Positions 49,201-60,700 of a DNA stretch of 64,000 nucleotides are shown here, one piece after another. The notes under the pieces are model-generated. The model was not told the DNA's origin. It did no database searches and saw only the letters and a list, made by a program, of their open reading frames with translations. Both the position numbers and the translations under genes were made by a program. The number at the start of each line of letters is the position of its first letter. Positions within the stretch are counted from its first letter, which is position 1. Source of the stretch: Ischnura elegans (taxonomy: Eukaryota > Arthropoda > Insecta > Odonata > Coenagrionidae); assembly GCF_921293095.1 (NCBI RefSeq), contig NC_060257.1:91997449-92061448 (forward strand), read 5' to 3'.

Positions 49201-51686
49201 GTCCATATAGAAGAGATGCGATAGAGTGTGGCATCTTGGTTCTTTTCCTTTTATTTTGACTCCATATTGAGTATTATTCAGGAGGTTTGATAGAGGGTTT
49301 AGCGCAAGGCAGAACCATAACGCACTCAAAGAGTCACCTTGAAATATTCCCCGTTTGATTTTGATATTATTCGTCTGCAAAAGACCCTCGTCAGTTTTTA
49401 TGTGCAAGATGGTGCTCCATTTTTTCATCACAGTATGGAGACATTTAATAACTTCTGGGTGAATTTTATAGATGTTTAGTACTTCAATAAGCCAGGAATG
49501 GGGAACAGAGTCAAAAGCTTTTTTGTAATCTATGTAGCAACTGTGTAGGTTCCTATTCTTTTCTTGTATTTGTTTAAGAATAATTGAATCAATTATCAAC
49601 TGTTCCTTGCAACCTTTGCTTCCTCTGCGACACCCCTTTTGCTCTTCCGTAAAAATGTGGTTCTCATCTATATGGTTGTTGATGACTTCTGTTATGCAAG
49701 AGGTGAAAATTTTATAAAATGTTTGTAGACAAGTTATCGGTCTATATTTTGATGGATCGTTACATGCGACTTCTTTTGGCAATAAATATGTTTTACCTTC
49801 CATTAAAAAAACTGGAATATTTTCTGGAAACTTCAAAAATTCGTTTATATATTTCAGTAGATGCTTATGGCAGCTGGTGAATTTTTTGTACCAAAAGTTG
49901 TGTATATTATCACTTCCTGGACTTTTCCAGTTATGGGTTCGGCTAAGAATTTTTTCCAGAATTTCCATTGTAATAATGGGGGGAAGCATAGTTTCTATGT
50001 TTTCCGCTGCTGTTCTTTCATTTCTCATCCAAGGCGCATTTCTATTATGGGATGTATCATTCGACCAAATATTTGACCAAAATTTCTCCACTTCCTGAGA
50101 GTTAGAATTACTTTGGTTTTTATTTTCACAAGAAATAGATTTCTTCTGTTTGTTATTGCCCAATGTTCTGTAAAAATTTCGTTGATTATTTTCAAATTGG
50201 GAATTCTGTTGTTTTCTTCTTGTGCATTTATTATATCTGTTGAGTCTCATTTTTGTGGCTGCAAGTTTTTGCTTGAGGGTGTCAATAATTTCTTTTATAT
50301 TTTCATTGGGCTTGTCGTATTGAGTGTGGGAACGGTATTTTATGAATGCCTTCTCAACTTTTTTTTTTAATGATGTACTTGGATTACCAGTCGAAAACTG
50401 GATTAAACGTGCAAGGTCTTGTCTTAAGGCATCCACTTTCCGTTCTAATCGGACTTTCCATTTTGGTTTGCGCCAAATGCGTTCTCCATTGACCATCGGC
50501 GGTCTTGGCTCCTCCCCATTGTTGCCATTACTGCTATTCGGGACAATCCTGCCACCATTGCACAAAACAGCTGTGGCTGCTCCGCAGTATATAAAATCGT
50601 GTAGGTCTTGAAATGTTTTTTCATCACTTAAATATACCGGTAATAGTTTTTCATTTATTATACTAATAATTTTTGCAAGCTTGACAGACGATTGTTGTTT
50701 GGGTATTCCTGGTTTGCCTGTGGGGTCTAGTCCTCTATACTTGATAAGGCACGTATTGAACTCATCTTCCACACGTTTGTACAGTGCCTCTTCACAAATT
50801 GAAGCTTGGTGTTCTATGACAACCGTGTCGATATTATCCTGTTGTTCGCCGCTGATGTTGGTCTCCCCGACGGCCGCGCCTGTTGTCTCGCATTCAAGGT
50901 GATTTCCCATTCCTGTGCTTATGTCATGTGAACTATTATCCGTAGCTAGGGAGTCGTAGACTTCTTGTTTTATTTTACTTAGCATGGGCTTTGAGATGAG
51001 GTTATTTCTGAATATTGTTCTAATTTGGTCGGATAGTCTTTGAGGTGTTACATTACAGTTGGGGTACATTTCTTTGAATTTTTCATGCAGCTTTCCTCGA
51101 TATGCCGTCATGTCAGTTTCATTATTTGTTACGAAAAAATACATACGCATGATAGAGCAGTTTATTTCATGGTTCCATTTCATGCGCATACGTTTACGGC
51201 CAGCTTCAGTGGTCTCAGGAAAAAGTGGATTCTGAAAAGCACTTTCAGCTGTCGCAGCCTGTGTAGGTGTTGGGGTGCTGCTTATGTGGCGGGCTGTATT
51301 TTCTTCGGGTCTCCCGGTCAGCACCCGCCTCCTCAGTGCATGACCACCGTCGGTTCGCATACTGTTACCTCCAGCGACGGCTCCAGAGGCACCCTGGCGA
51401 TCCCCAGGCAGCGGCAGGCCATCCGAGGCTTCCGATTTAGTCTCCATCATTAAGAATGGGTATTGCCTTTTATACCTACGGCCAGGTACAGAGACAGCCG
51501 CCCCTAACATGGGGACAAACGCTGACCAGGACGCCGCCCAATATGGGATCAGACGCGCCTGGATTTCGGTTTCCGTTTTGGTCCGCGGGTGGTATTTTAT
51601 TTCCCACCTACCCTGCATATCTGCCGAGCATTCCCCTATCCGCCACCTGGGGACGCGCCCGATGGGGGACGGAAAACCCCACACGG

Positions 51687-51727
<41 letters not shown>

Positions 51728-54700
51728 GAACCTTGGGAAGCCCTATTTGACTTATTTTTTACTACTGCTTGAATTTGTTTCATAATATATACATTGCTGC
51801 ATTTTCCATCAAATCCCTATTTATAAGTGCTTTGCCAATGGATGAGTCCAAAGACAGGAAACCTCCCACTCTTTTTTTAATTGAGGTTTTCCATTGTATA
51901 CTTTCAAGAGAAGATCATAAAGCATTTTTTCCAGTGTGGTTTAGTGTAGCATATTTTTGTTAAATTTCTAAGTTGAACCACATTGTTTTTGCTATTTTTG
52001 TGGACTTTGTAGCATCAGAATTGATTTTTGGAGTTTGATATGAATGAACTTGGGTTAGGTATTATGTTGCTCATCATCATCATCACTGGTCAACAATCCT
52101 AGGATTGGTTTGATGCAGCTCTCCACTCAGTTCTCCTATCAGCTAATCTTTTCACACCTACGTATTTCTTCTCTTTCACATCTCTCTTTACTTGTTCCAT
52201 ATATTTTGTTCGAGGTCTTCCTTTTCCATTCTTGCCTTCCACTTGTCCTTCAACGATTGTCTTCATCAGGCTGTCATGTCTCAAGATGTGGCCTATAAGG
52301 TTGTTCCGTCTTCTTATTAAGGTTTTCATGAGGCTTCTCTTCTCTCCTACCATTCCTAGGACTTCCTCGTTACTAACTCGGTCGATCCATTTGATTTTCA
52401 TCATTCTTCTGTAGCACCACATTTCAAAAGCCTCTATCCTTGCTTTCTCCGCTGCGGTCATTGTCCAGGCCTCACTTCCGTATAGGAGCATACTCCAGAT
52501 GTAGGTTCTTATAAATTGTTTCTTTACTTCCATATTTAAGTTTCCTGCTGTAAGTTGGTCTCTCTTTTGGTGGAATGCTCTCTTCGCCTGGGCTATTCTG
52601 CTGATAATTTCTTTCTTGCTTCTCCCATCACTAGTTATCTTGCTTCCCAAATAACAGAATTCATCCACCTCTATCAGTTTTTGCCTCCCTATTTTAATGT
52701 TGGTCTTGACTTCTTCTCTTCTGCTGCATACTAAGATCTTGGTTTTCTTCGTGCTTATTTTCAGTTGATATCTACTCATTACCCCAACCATATTAACCAG
52801 AATATTTTTCAAATCCTTCTCTGTTTCTGCTATAACGGCTATGTCATCGGCAAATCTTAGCATGCTAATTTTTTCTCCATGGATATTCACTCCCGATTCC
52901 TTTTCTTTTATTTCATTAATGGCTTTTTCAATGTAAACGTTGAAAATTACGGGTGACAATGTACAGCCTTGTCACAATCCTTTCTTGATTCTTGCTTCTT
53001 CACAGCTGGGCCCTGATTTTATCACGGCTACTTGGTTTTTGTATAAACTGTGGATGATTCTTCTGTCATTATAAAGAACCCCAATTTCCTTTAGGATTCC
53101 AAGCATTGTGCTCCAATCCACGTTGTCAAAAGCTTTCTCTAAGTCCACAAACGCAACGAATGTTGGCTTGTTCTTTTCCATTCTCTTCTCTATGAGCAGT
53201 CTTAGGGCCAATATTGCTTCCCTTGTGCCTTCGTTTTTTCTGAATCCAAATTGGTCCTCATCCAAGTACTCTTCTGCTTTTCGTTCTATTCTTCTATAGA
53301 TAATCCTTGTCAGTATCTTTGATGCATGTGTAGTAAGGCTTATGGTCCTAAAATCTTCGCACTTCTTCGCTCTTTTCTTCTTAGGAATAGGGATTATAAT
53401 GTTCCTCTCGAAATCCTTTGGTATCTCACCTGTCGTATACATTTCACTAATGATTTTGTATAGCTGGTTCAACGTCTTCTCTCCTGAATTTTTAATTAGT
53501 TCTGCAGGAATGTCATCAATGCCAGACGCTTTATTTATCCTGAGGTCTCTTACAGCCGCATCAAATTCTGATCTTAAAATTGGGGCTCCCATGTCATCGG
53601 CATCCACTTCCCTCTCGTTTTCGATAGAATTCGTTCTGAGGCGACTTCCTTTATACAAATCTTCCAGATATTCCTTCCATCTCTTCCCTTTTTCTTCATT
53701 TTCAATCAATAGTTCTCCATTTTTGTCCCTAAGGGTATTACATTTTACGCCCCTTTTCTTAAAGTGATTCCTCACTATCCTATAAGTGGCCTCTACTTTT
53801 CCATGTTTAAGATTGTTTTGCACGTCTTCGCAAATGCTTTTCATCCACGTTTCTCTAGCCATCCGTGCTTTACGACATATTTCGTTCCTCATTCTCTTGT
53901 AACGATTCTGTCCTTCCTCTGTTTTCGCAGCCTTGTATTTTCTTCTTTCTTCAATGAGATCTAAAACTTCCTGCGTGATCCATGGTTTTTTCATAATGAC
54001 TCTTCTTTTACCAAGAATTTCCTCAGCTGCCGCCTGCAGACCACTTCTAATGGTTTTCCAACTCTCTTCCATTGGTTTGTTGGTCGTATTCTCCCCTATT
54101 TTATTTTCTACAGCCTCTTTAAAAGCCAGTTGATGCTGAACCTCCCTCAATTTTTCAACCTGCTATATGTTTTTCACGGCTTTCTTCAACTTTTTAAATT
54201 TAAGGTGGCATTTCATTATAACTAAGTTATGGTCACTATCGATATCTGCCCCTGGATAACTTTTGCAGTCCTTCACCTGGTTCCTGAATCTTTGTTTCAC
54301 TAGAATGTAGTCGATTTGGAATCTTCTACGGTCTCCTGGCATCTTCCACGTGTATCTTCTTCGCAGGGGATTTTTGAATAAAGTGTTGGCAACCACTAGC
54401 CTGTGCTCCGTGCAGAATTCAAGTAGCCTTTCCCCTCTTTCATTTCGGTTACCCAACCCATATTTCCCAGTTATTATTCCATCTTGACCTTCGCCGACGA
54501 CGGCGTTCCAGTCACCTAAAATAATAAGATTTTCTTCCCCTCTTACCTGCTTGATAACTTCCGCTTTATCTTGGTAGACATCTTCTACCTCTTCGTCTTC
54601 ATAATCTGACGTAGGCATGTAAACCTGTACCACTACAGTAGCTACGGGTTTAGTATCTATCTTCACCATTACTATCCTTTCATTAAACTGCAGGTAGCTT

Positions 54701-57700
54701 TTAACATGCATCCCGGCGCTCTTTCTAAGCATTATGCCTACTCCAGCATTACCATTTAGCGATCCCGTGTGTATCATTCTGTAGCTTCCACTCCAAAAGT
54801 CTCCTTCCTGGGGCCACTTCATTTCGCTGATGCTTAATACATCGAGGTTCATTCTTCGCATCTCCACCTTCAAGTTCTCTAGCTTACCGCTGGTGCGAAG
54901 TGATCTGACGTTCCATGTTCCTATCCGTAACATTCTATCTCGTTTGACCGATGTACCCTCTCGAGTAGTCCCCGCCCGGAGATCCGAATGGGGGACTAGT
55001 TTACCTCCGAAATATTTTACCCGAGAGAATTCCATCATGTCATTATATAAATTGAGTGGAGTAGCTGTGACTCCTCGGGATGATAATGTGGTGGTTTCCC
55101 CTGCCTTCCACATTGCAGTACTACAGCCGTTAAAGTAAATGTGACCACGCCCGTAGTCGAATGTGTGTCGCTGTACCGACCAGTATGGTCTCCACCTTCG
55201 CACATGTGAAGAAGAGCTGCTGCCCTCTCCCCCGGGTGATGAGAGGCATAATTGTTAGCGGCCCCCAGTCGCCAAGTCATGGTATCTTCACAAGTTGTGG
55301 TATCTTTTAAATGGTGTACCTTACCCAAGGGTAGCTCAATACCCCCTCAGAATACCGCCGCTTTTTGTCCACGACTGCTTATTCGACGAGAGAACTCGCT
55401 TATCTTGCGGCTAACCTCTATATCTAAAGGTCGACCCACCATCCGTAACTCGGTGGATGAACTCGGTGGCTTTAAGCTCAGCCGCGAGATTATGTTGCTA
55501 GCAAAGTTTTAAAATTCGTTTGTCAGCTGTAAGGAATTGTCTCGAATGTAAGTGCCTGTGAGCTCACATGGCTGGATGGCCATGATTGGAATATTTAAGT
55601 ATGATCTTATAACTGGCTCAAGTGAATCTAATCTTCAGCCAATTTGTAGTCAATGCTTACATTATGTTTGCCATTGTTATAAAATCAGAAATTTTTAAAA
55701 TGTGGAGTGGAAATATTGGGAAAGTGGGGGAAATTGAAAACAGAAAGTTCGTATGAACTGCCAAGAACCAAACTTAAATCATAAAAATAAAAGCGTTGAA
55801 AGTAGTCCATTGTTTATCTTGAAATTTGTTATCATCTCCATGGATCACACCGTGTGGATGAGTGATTGCCTTATTATTGATAGAACATGTTTACACATTA
55901 AGAAAAGACTGTCAGTTGACTACATTGTATTCATAAGTTAATTGGGTAACTCCTGTCATTGTTGTTTTAAGTCATTTTCTGTGTATGAAATATTTGTAAT
56001 TTGAACTCTTCCTTCATTGATGTGATTTGAAGCTAATTTTGTCTCTTTTCATTTCAGCCAAAAACAAAACTGCCTGCATCATTAGTTGAAGAGAATGTGA
56101 ACTCATCGGATGTTAGTTCAGATTTATTAGCATGTACAGAGTCTCGGACACGTCCTCCCAAAAGCAGTGAGCGTCTTGAGCCCAAGACTGTGATAGATAA
56201 TGGAGTGGATTTAGAAAGCTCAGGTGTCAACGAATGTGAAGTAGATTTAGGAAAAACTGAAGTTGAGGTATCCAAAAGTGTTCCTCTTGCATCTTTGCAT
56301 GAATTGGACAAAGATGAATTGTGTCAGAGTAGTAAAGTGGCCAATGAAAATGAAGTGAGTTCCAGTGTGTTATCTCATTCGTCCAGTGGCCATCTCAAGT
56401 TGAATGAATTGAAGCGTAAAGAGTACACAAAAGGCTCTGATCGTTCCGACCATTGTTCGTCGTCAAAGCCTGGGTTTTCCAGCTCCATGGAGCGATTCTT
56501 CAAAGTTTTTCACACCAAGAAACAAAATCCGGCATCGACTATTGAGGGTGGTTCTCCTGAAGATGGCACGGAAGAGAAGCCAAAGAATGTTCTGGTTTCT
56601 TTGGAATGCACATCCAGAGTATCTGGTGAATTGGATTTTCATTCGTCCGAAGAAAAATCTTCTGGAAGAAAATGGATGGGTTGTGCCTCAGCAGAAGAAA
56701 CTGCTTGCAAACAGGTCATATCTGTTGATGGTGAAGTTTTTGATTTGGAGGATTCTAATCCAAGGAAGGGTGACGATAAAGCATTGAAGGAATTTTCAAG
56801 AATGAAGGCAAAGGAGGATTTTGATACAGAGTCAGCGAATTTTATGCGTGCACAAGAGTCACCTGTGAAAAAAGGACTGATGCAGCCATCTCAGACCACA
56901 GAAAGTTCTGACAAAGTTCCCATTGTTGATCAGGCCTGTTTCTCGGATGAATCTATATCTAGAGAAATTAGGGAAGTGCATTCACTGGCTAAGTCTTTGT
57001 CTAAAATTGAAGCTGAAAAGAACAGCAAAATCTTTGATGCGATTAAAAGCAAAGGAGTGTCACTTCAAAATATAAGTGTTCGGTTACCATTGGTTGCTGC
57101 CCAAGAGAATGTTGGCCTGTGTACCAATAGTAGCCTTCCCAAAACTCCCATTTTAAGCGATGAGACGTCAAGAGGAAAAATGTCTACTGCTGTTGGAAAA
57201 ATGGAGGAGGTCGAGAAGCAAAAAATGTGAGTATATATTGCCATTTAAATAATTAAAATTTGAAATTTGTAAGATTAACTCCCTCCATCATTTTTAATCT
57301 TACCTGTAATTTAATCAGTTTTGGCAAAAAAATAGCTACCTTGTGCATAATAAATGGAAGCATCTCAATCACGTTGATAGTATTCTCAATTTTTTTAGAA
57401 TAAGATTCTTGTAACTGTGAAAGGTTGTTTTTATTTCTTTTTGACTCTTTTTGCTGAATAATGCTATATGTCATTTTGTTTTGGTTGCCTCTGGGTTTTG
57501 GAACCTTAAAAGAAAATGTCCTTTCCATAATAAATAATTGCTCAAACTGTTAGTGAGATTTACTTTTTTCTGACTAAACTTAAGCATTTGAATTTTGCTG
57601 GGAACCAAATTTCTTTTGTAAAATCTTTTCTGTTTAATCCACATCACAACGTCCACATCCACAAAAATCTTGTTCGATGTAGAAACACGGGTGCTCCCAC

Positions 57701-60700
57701 ATATGGGAACAAAACAATATTCATTCCGGAATTTTGTCCTACAAGCCATTAATCTATCTTCTCTCATGGCTACGAACTTAAAGAATTATTGTACGAAATA
57801 TACCACCAATTTACAGTAGGACAGATGGTTTATTCCGTCAGATTCACCTCAGTGTTCGTAAACAACAATAAACAAGGTTTCCATCAATCGCAGGTGATCG
57901 GAGGAACTGCAGTCAGTTGAGTATGGGGATTGACGTCACAAGCCGTCTGACATGGCGGCAGAGTGTTTTAAGCGCAACATTGATTTTGGAATGTTTATTT
58001 GTTAATAACAAATTCACCCATGGTCGTACGACTGTAGGAATTGGAATTTTGCTTAATTAAACCAAACTGACTTTTTACAGGCCTCACCAAAAAAGTGCAA
58101 ATACTCTATTTGTATAAAAAGTGTATGAGATTTTTGACACTTTGAGCAAGTTTGTGTACATGTAGGTTTTCAACTTAAACCGGGAGGTGTAAAAGAATTA
58201 GTTCATTTCTCCCTTCCAGTTTCCTATCATCGTTTGCACGGTGACCTCAATTCATTTTATTTATCGAAGAGAGGCCATTGTAATGCATAGAAGAACACTA
58301 GATCAACATGAATTATCAAGTACATATTCCTAGTTTTCAACATTCAAGTTAAATGGAGCTTTGGTTTTGAATGCTTCACAAAATATGGATTTTTTTTTGC
58401 AAGAAATTGCCTTCTATTGTGCAAACTGCTGTGTGAACTTATATATAATGCAGTGTGAACTTATTCACTTACTTAGCTTTTTTGTTGTTTTCTATTGACA
58501 ATAATTATGTTCAAAGTTTTTAAGTTAAAGGTTAATTAATCTTGATATCAGTTTCTTAAACACCAGGTGAGTTATATGATTTGTTTGTCACTGTTGATAT
58601 TTTAATAAAATATTAAGGAAACTAATTTAATGTCTAAATTTTGAAGTTCCCTTAAATAAACTTCGAAAATAACTTGTACATCACTGTCATCAAAAGAACA
58701 TCGTAAATGTAGAGAGGATATAACTGAATATGTGTCTTTACCACTTACTTATTTGTGGTTCAATGAAAACGCTCCATACTGTGAGGTTATGTATTGGAGT
58801 TGCAAATGTGTATAAACTAAGTACAGCAAGCTCCCGATTATCTGGGCGAATGACGGGGAGAGGTGGAATGAAGAATCGGAAAATGTGAATTCAATGGAAC
58901 TCCGATCTATCAATTTTCAGGGGAATGGACGAAAACAAATGATGAATGCGGGAATGTTTGGCCATGTCCCAGAAAACTCCTGATTTGGCTCGTAATTATG
59001 ATATTCATTAAAGGATTCAGAGAAGATTTTAGCTGATTACAGGAATATTAGTACTTTATCAGAACACTTAGGGCATATAGTGAATTCGACTAATATCTCT
59101 CTCTCAAATATCCTAAAGGAGCACGCCACCCCACTAAAAAAATGTTTGCATTCCGTCTCGGCACTTGCAGCACTATTATGGATTTCTCTCTTATGTAAAA
59201 ATTCTTAACCATCAATCGCCATTTCAAGTACATGTATTTATGAGAGCAATGTGCATGTTTTGCCTAAAACAAAAACGCTTTTGCCAGCACAGTGATTGGT
59301 TGTGAGATGGATCACAAAGGCGGAAAATAGTCTAATATTTGAAATGTTCCTTTCTAATAAACATATTTTAATATAATTGAGGTAATGTGTAAATTGTGAA
59401 CAATGTTACATTAATCATCAGCGTGAAGTTCAGAACTGATGCTATCGCTTAGACTGATGCTATGACGCAGATATAGACTGATCGCAGAACTGATGCTATG
59501 ACAAAATCTTCGGTTCCTTTGGGTCGTATTCAACCGCATTCGTGGCCATGACAATAATTGTGCATTTGTGATATGAAATGTACAATTAAAGACCATAAAT
59601 AACATTTTTCTATTTTTACGATTGGTTAAGCATCGAAGAATCATCAAAAATTAATCAAGTGTTTTTTTTCCCGCCGCTGATCATCGTCTGCAATGCTAAA
59701 GCAGACATCCAAGTAGATTTGAGAAATTCCTTGTCAGTAGATAAATACAATAAAGTCATTTTGCTAAGGGGATTCTAAGGGAATAATCTCGGTTTAGCCT
59801 TGCATTAAGATGAAAATATCCTGGTGCTTTGGCATCTATTTTTATTTTTTATAAGGATCGTGGAAAATTTCAAACGAGTGTGAACTCATGCACGGATTAT
59901 CCGCAACATGGATAAACTGCAGCCGGGTAATCGGGAGTCTACTGTACACTATGGTAAATCATCATCATCTAATGTCCACAATCCTAAGTTTTGTTTGATG
60001 CAGTTCTCCATTCAATTCTCCCATCTCTTTCACACCTACGTATTTCTTCTCTTTCACATCTCTCTTTACTTGTTCCATATATTTTGTTCGGGGTCTTCCT
60101 TTTCCATTCTTGCCTTCCACTTATCCCTCGACGATTATCTTCATCAGGCTGTCACGTCTCAAGTTGTGGCCTATAAGGTTGTTCCATCTTCTCATTAAGG
60201 TTTTCCGTGAGGCTTCTCTTCTCTCCCACTCTTCTTAGGACTTCCTCATTACTAACTCGGTCGATCCATTTGATCTTCATCATTCTTCTGTGGCACCACA
60301 TTACGAAGGCCTCTATCCTTGTTTTCTCCGTTGCTGTCATTGTCCATGCCTCACTCCCATATAGGAGCATACTCCAAATGTTGGTTCTTATAAATTGTTT
60401 CTTTACATCCATATTTAAGTTTCCCGCTGTAAGCAGGTATCCCTTTTGGTGGCATTGCTAGTTACCGTGCTTCCCAAATAACAGAATTCATCCACCTCCA
60501 CCAGTGTTTGCTTCCCTATTTCAATGGTAGTGTTGACTTCTTCTCTTCTGCTGCATACTGACTACTATAGTTTAAAATATTGAGGGTAAATGGATCGCTG
60601 TAACGCTCTGGACATTTTTGAAAGCCAAAATGCACCTTTATTGTCAACAAAAATCAAGCTTCAATCAGAGGAACTATTGCCTCCCCTGCATAGTTCTTGT

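Larger units (their letters stand above)
47641..51687 (-). mobile_element. Dong/R4-like non-LTR retrotransposon, apparently full length (about 4.05 kb)
   Basis: The element lies between an (ATT)n tract (47623-47640) and a 40-bp (TTA)n tract (51688-51727), i.e. inside a TAA microsatellite on its own strand. Known Dong elements insert in TAA repeats. One uninterrupted frame fills it. The 3' UTR is only about 75 bp. A stable hairpin forms the extreme 5' end (51658-51687). Confidence 0.85.
41602..56057 (+). other. Intron 6 (14.5 kb), occupied mainly by transposons
   Basis: The contents are a PIF/Harbinger element (41811-44768), a direct repeat (45290-45900), a truncated LINE (46427-47640), a Dong/R4-like element (47641-51687), and an RTE element (52072-55488). 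The two longest lie antisense to the gene. The stretch 55500-56040 is plain intron ending in TTTCAG. Confidence 0.8.

Noticed and set aside
51684..51684. Start of the Dong/R4-like protein at the element's 5' edge
   Set aside because: The codon there is GTG and lies in the terminal hairpin; ATGATG at 51450 is a more plausible start.
51688..51727. CRISPR-like or other regularly spaced repeats
   Set aside because: It is a plain trinucleotide microsatellite; no spaced repeat array was seen anywhere, as expected for an animal genome.
52110..53964. Several + strand frames opposite the RTE element
   Set aside because: They mirror the minus-strand reverse transcriptase and have no domain content.
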